This document shows, one piece after another, positions 60,977 to 64,000 of a DNA stretch of 64,000 nucleotides. The notes below the pieces were generated by a model. The model saw only the letters and a program-made list of their open reading frames with translations, did no database searches and was not told the origin of the DNA. This stretch comes from Pseudomonadales bacterium (GTDB taxonomy: Bacteria; Pseudomonadota; Gammaproteobacteria; Pseudomonadales; Azotimanducaceae): assembly GCA_041395945.1 (NCBI GenBank), contig JAWKZN010000001.1:930001-994000 (forward strand). Reading direction: 5' to 3'. Made by a program: the position numbers and the translations under genes. Positions within the stretch are counted from its first letter, which is position 1. Each line of letters opens with the position of its first letter.

Positions 60977-61004
60977 ATTGAAATCCCGGAAGATGGCCGC
61001 ATTT
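60977..61004 (+). promoter_or_regulatory. Sigma-32 (heat-shock) promoter of clpB
   Basis: ATTGAAA (60977-60983) and CCGCATTT (60997-61004) are separated by 13 bases. This fits the sigma-32 consensus CTTGAAA-N(11-16)-CCCCATNT with two mismatches in total. It lies 31 bp before the clpB ATG, suited to a short leader. Confidence 0.7.
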
Positions 61005-61034
61005 TAGAGCGCATCAGGATACAGAGGTAGTCTC

Positions 61035-63632
61035 ATGCGATTCGACAAGATGACGGGTCGGCTGCAGCAGGCCCTGGCCGAGGCCCAGTCACTTGCTCTC
61101 GGGCGGGATCATACCGCGCTGGAGCCCGTCCACCTTCTGGCCGCCATGATGGAGCAGAAGCCAGGCACTGCCGGGCTTTTGTTATCCAAGGCGGGCGGTG
61201 ATACGGACGCCATCGCCAGAGCGGTTCAGGACCTGCTTTCCAGTCTGGCCACACTGAGTTCGCCGACGGGTGAGATCGGCGCTTCGCCGGAACTCGCAAA
61301 GGTGCTCAATCTGGCCGACCGCAGTGCTCAGAAAGCGGGTGACAGCTATATTTCCTCCGAGCAGGTGCTGCTCGCGCTGCTGTCCGATTCAAAGATCGGC
61401 GCGCTGCTCAAGCGCCATGGCGTTACCGAACAGGCGCTCAAGGAGGCGATAGAGATGTCCAGAGACGGAAGCCCGGTGTCTGACCCGAACGCGGAGGAGA
61501 AGCGCGAAGCGCTCGACACCTACACCATCGATCTCACCGAGAGAGCGGAGCAGGGCAAACTGGACCCGGTGATCGGCCGTGACGATGAAATCCGTCGCAC
61601 GATTCAGGTACTGCAGCGTCGCACTAAGAACAACCCGGTGCTCATCGGTGAGCCCGGGGTAGGCAAAACGGCCATTGTCGAAGGCCTCGCCCAGCGGATC
61701 CTCAACGGCGAGGTGCCGGAAGGACTGAAGAACAAGCGGGTACTGAGCCTCGATATGGGGGCACTGATTGCCGGTGCGAAGTTCCGCGGTGAATTCGAAG
61801 AGCGTCTGAAAGCGGTGCTCAGCGAACTCGCCAAACAGGAAGGCAACGTGATCCTCTTCATCGACGAGCTGCATACCATGGTCGGTGCGGGCAAAGCCGA
61901 GGGTTCCATGGATGCCGGTAACATGCTGAAACCGGCCCTCGCCCGGGGGGAGCTGCACTGCGTTGGCGCTACCACCCTCGATGAATACCGTCAGTACATT
62001 GAAAAAGACGCTGCGCTGGAGCGGCGCTTCCAGAAAATTCAGGTGGATGAGCCGACCCTGGAGGATACGGTCGCCATTCTGCGGGGTTTGAAAGAACGCT
62101 ATGAAATCCACCATGGTGTGGATATCACGGATCCGGCCATTATCGCCGCCGCACGCCTGTCGCATCGCTACATTACGGATCGCCAGCTGCCTGACAAGGC
62201 GATCGACCTGATCGATGAGGCGGCCAGTCGGATCCGTATGGAAATGGACTCCAAACCAGAGGCAATGGATCGTCTCGAGCGCCGGCTGATCCAGTACAAG
62301 ATGGAAGCCGAAGCGCTCAAGCAGGAGGCGGATGATGCCAGCCGCAAGCGTCTGGAGGATCTCCATGCGGCAATTGCGGCGCTGGAGAAGGAGTACGCGG
62401 ACCTCGACGAGATCTGGCAGGCTGAAAAGGCCACTCTGCGGGGTTCCCAGGAACTCAAGGAAGAGCTCGATGCTGCAAGGCTGGAGTTCGAAACTGCCCG
62501 GCGTGCCGGGGACCTGACCCGGATGTCAGAACTTCAGTACGGTCGCATCCCGGAACTGGAGAAGCACCTGGCCGCGGCCTCCGCTGCGGACAGCGATACC
62601 ACCCGCACACTGCTGAGAAACAGCGTCACCGAGGAAGAAATCGGCGAGGTGGTGTCGAAATGGACGGGGATACCGATCAGCAAACTGCTCGAAGGTGAGC
62701 GGGAGAAACTGCTGCGTCTTGAAGCGGAACTGCATCAGCGTGTGGTGGGCCAGGAGGAGGCAGTGGGCAGCGTCGCTGACGCTGTGCGTCGCTCCCGGGC
62801 AGGACTGTCGGATCCCAACCGTCCCAATGGTTCGTTCATGTTTCTTGGCCCCACCGGGGTTGGCAAAACTGAGCTGTGCAAAGCGCTCTCACAGGTGCTC
62901 TTCGATTCCGAAGAAGCACTGATCCGCATCGACATGTCTGAATTCATGGAAAAGCACTCGGTAGCAAGGCTCATTGGTGCACCACCCGGTTATGTGGGGT
63001 ATGAGGAGGGCGGTTACCTGACCGAGCGGATCCGTCGTAAGCCTTACTCACTCATCCTGCTCGATGAGATTGAGAAGGCGCATCCGGATGTTTTCAATAT
63101 CCTGCTGCAGGTACTCGATGACGGTCGCCTGACCGATGGCCACGGCCGCACCGTGGACTTCCGCAACTGCGTGCTGGTGATGACATCAAACCTGGGCTCC
63201 GAGGCCATCCAGTCCCTCACCGAGCAGGGTCACCAGGAGCGCATCAAAGACACCGTACTGGGGATCGTGGGTCAGCATTTCCGTCCTGAGTTCATTAACC
63301 GGGTCGACGACATCGTTGTCTTCCATCCCCTCGACCGGGCGCAGGTGGCGGAGATCGCGAAGCTGCAGTTCGACATTCTGCAGAAGCGGCTGGCGGATCA
63401 GGACATCGAAATCACCCTGACAACCGAGGCGGTCGGCAAACTGGTGGACGAAGGGTACGACCCCGTGTACGGCGCGCGTCCGTTAAAGCGTGTCCTGCAG
63501 AAGCGCATCGAGAATCCGCTGGCCCAGAAGATACTGGCAGGTGAATTCCCGCCGGGGTGTGCGGTGGAAGTGAGCTGGGAAGATGGTGCCTTCCGCTTTG
63601 ACAGGGCGCAGCTGGCCAGTGCGGCACGCTGA
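61035..63632 (+). CDS. clpB: ClpB, protein disaggregase
   Basis: Hexameric AAA+ machine that pulls proteins out of aggregates with DnaK. The 865 residues have an N-domain starting MRFDKMTGRLQQALAEAQ, Walker A of NBD1 at 205-213 (GEPGVGKTA), a coiled-coil middle domain about 410-530, and Walker A of NBD2 at 605-612 (GPTGVGKT). The pore motif GAKFRGEFEERL is intact. Full-length and standard. The upstream sigma-32 site explains its heat-shock control. Confidence 0.98.
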   Translation: MRFDKMTGRLQQALAEAQSLALGRDHTALEPVHLLAAMMEQKPGTAGLLLSKAGGDTDAIARAVQDLLSSLATLSSPTGEIGASPELAKVLNLADRSAQKAGDSYISSEQVLLALLSDSKIGALLKRHGVTEQALKEAIEMSRDGSPVSDPNAEEKREALDTYTIDLTERAEQGKLDPVIGRDDEIRRTIQVLQRRTKNNPVLIGEPGVGKTAIVEGLAQRILNGEVPEGLKNKRVLSLDMGALIAGAKFRGEFEERLKAVLSELAKQEGNVILFIDELHTMVGAGKAEGSMDAGNMLKPALARGELHCVGATTLDEYRQYIEKDAALERRFQKIQVDEPTLEDTVAILRGLKERYEIHHGVDITDPAIIAAARLSHRYITDRQLPDKAIDLIDEAASRIRMEMDSKPEAMDRLERRLIQYKMEAEALKQEADDASRKRLEDLHAAIAALEKEYADLDEIWQAEKATLRGSQELKEELDAARLEFETARRAGDLTRMSELQYGRIPELEKHLAAASAADSDTTRTLLRNSVTEEEIGEVVSKWTGIPISKLLEGEREKLLRLEAELHQRVVGQEEAVGSVADAVRRSRAGLSDPNRPNGSFMFLGPTGVGKTELCKALSQVLFDSEEALIRIDMSEFMEKHSVARLIGAPPGYVGYEEGGYLTERIRRKPYSLILLDEIEKAHPDVFNILLQVLDDGRLTDGHGRTVDFRNCVLVMTSNLGSEAIQSLTEQGHQERIKDTVLGIVGQHFRPEFINRVDDIVVFHPLDRAQVAEIAKLQFDILQKRLADQDIEITLTTEAVGKLVDEGYDPVYGARPLKRVLQKRIENPLAQKILAGEFPPGCAVEVSWEDGAFRFDRAQLASAAR

Positions 63633-63655
63633 AAGGCATCGCGATCACCCGGGAC

Positions 63656-63698
63656 CGGGCGGCTCCGGCAGGCCTGCAGCTGAAGCCGCGGCCGCCCG
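63656..63698 (+). terminator. GC-rich hairpin after clpB
   Basis: CGGGCGGC (63656-63663) pairs with GCCGCCCG (63691-63698) across a 27-base loop that contains further partial pairing. Followed by CACCGTCTTAAACC, so there is only a weak T-rich tail. A terminator between clpB and the LexA-controlled gene is plausible. Confidence 0.45.
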
Positions 63699-63717
63699 CA
63701 CCGTCTTAAACCAGCTA

Positions 63718-63733
63718 TTGTATGTATATACAG
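63718..63733. promoter_or_regulatory. LexA (SOS) box
   Basis: TTGTATGTATATACAG matches the gammaproteobacterial LexA consensus CTGTATATATATACAG at 14 of 16 positions, with the CTGT...ACAG frame kept on the right side. It ends 19 bp before the first candidate start codon of the last gene. A possible -35/-10 pair is TTGTAT (63718) and TAGACT (63740), 16 bases apart. The gene should be induced by DNA damage. Confidence 0.75.
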
Positions 63734-63752
63734 TAGTGCTAGACTGGCGCAA

Positions 63753-64000
63753 ATGGTCACCATGACTGACAAGCCGGCTGATCCGACCGGCACCCGCATG
63801 GACAGGAAGCCAAACGGGAACCCGGACGGGAAACGGCAATCCTCGCTCCCCCTGTTCGATGATCCCCTGATGGCGGTAATTCCGGCGGCAACTCCGGCTC
63901 CAGGCTCGGTGAAAACCGGATCGCGCAGGCGCACAGACAATGCCCAGGCGGAAAACGGCCACCTGCTGGAAGCCCGGCGTCTCGCGCGGCGGATGCGCCG
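63753..64000 (+). CDS. SOS-controlled gene, 5' end only, product unidentified
   Basis: The reading frame is open from the ATG at 63753 (or 63762) to the right edge, 82 codons. The visible part is hydrophilic and Pro/Asp/Arg-rich, looks disordered, and ends in an arginine-rich helix-like stretch (LLEARRLARRMRR). The stretch RQSSLPLFDDP resembles a beta-clamp-binding motif of the QxxLxLF kind, which some SOS polymerases carry, but this is only a resemblance. LexA itself, ImuA and ImuB do not start this way. The LexA box is the best clue to its role. Confidence 0.6.
   Translation, partial: MVTMTDKPADPTGTRMDRKPNGNPDGKRQSSLPLFDDPLMAVIPAATPAPGSVKTGSRRRTDNAQAENGHLLEARRLARRMR

Noticed and set aside
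1..64000. tRNA, rRNA, transposase or prophage genes
   Set aside because: I looked on both strands and found no cloverleaf with a TTC arm, no rRNA-like stretch and no transposase or phage structural gene.

Overview
The window is one contiguous, gene-dense, GC-rich stretch of a gammaproteobacterial chromosome. Evidence for this is the polar-flagellum order fliLMNOPQR-flhBA-flhF-fleN-fliA, a complete suf operon, lolCDE, epmC, nqrM and cysD-cysN/C. FlhF plus FleN points to a polar flagellum of controlled number. I see no rRNA, tRNA, CRISPR array, insertion sequence or prophage. Species cannot be named from the sequence alone.

Layout. 1-11963 (+): the distal part of a flagellar operon: C-ring (fliM, fliN), export gate (fliOPQR, flhBA), placement and number control (flhF, fleN), sigma-28 (fliA), a MotC/MotD-type stator, and two small genes of the type that follow cheW in pseudomonads. 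The chemotaxis genes usually found between fliA and motC are absent. 12029-17964 (-): sufBCDS-A-T-E, with a near-consensus type 1 IscR site over the promoter at 18030-18054. 18262-18903 (+): a methyltransferase, followed by a 405-bp intergenic region holding a perfect 30-bp inverted repeat.

19309-32753 (-): the most unusual part, twelve co-directional genes that look like one envelope-spanning machine. They encode a TolQ/MotA-type channel subunit, two different von Willebrand A proteins each with a TolR/ExbD-like N-terminal membrane helix (same Asp16 and a shared FLDV..CGFGA motif), an actin/Hsp70-fold protein, a membrane-anchored protein with five PEGA-like repeats and a cysteine-less formylglycine-generating-enzyme fold, a membrane-anchored TPR protein, a periplasmic TPR protein with a TonB-like C-terminus, four lipoproteins and a small exported protein. 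I do not recognise it as a described system. My inference is an ion-driven machine working across the envelope.

33050-37399 (+): a tightly overlapping run with a TusA-like protein, a gamma-glutamylcyclotransferase-fold protein, the EF-P hydroxylase EpmC, an LhgO-like oxidoreductase, an NAD-kinase-like protein and an RNA-methyltransferase-like protein. 37406-43026: alaA, msrB, an acyl-CoA synthetase and a two-gene (split) version of a membrane spermidine-synthase-like protein. 43297-46115 (+): sulfate activation (cysD, cysN/C). 46161-48719: rhodanese, enoyl-CoA hydratase, histidine phosphatase and small unknowns. 48791-52583 (+): apbE and nqrM (maturation genes for Na+-NQR, whose structural genes are not here), an HDOD protein and sthA. 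52772-60917: two PilZ proteins (one apparently fused to a degenerate Nudix fold), lolCDE, a DUF2062 protein, comEC and a DUF2244 protein. 61035-63632 (+): clpB behind a good sigma-32 promoter. The window ends in a gene with a strong LexA box whose product cannot be identified from the visible 82 codons.
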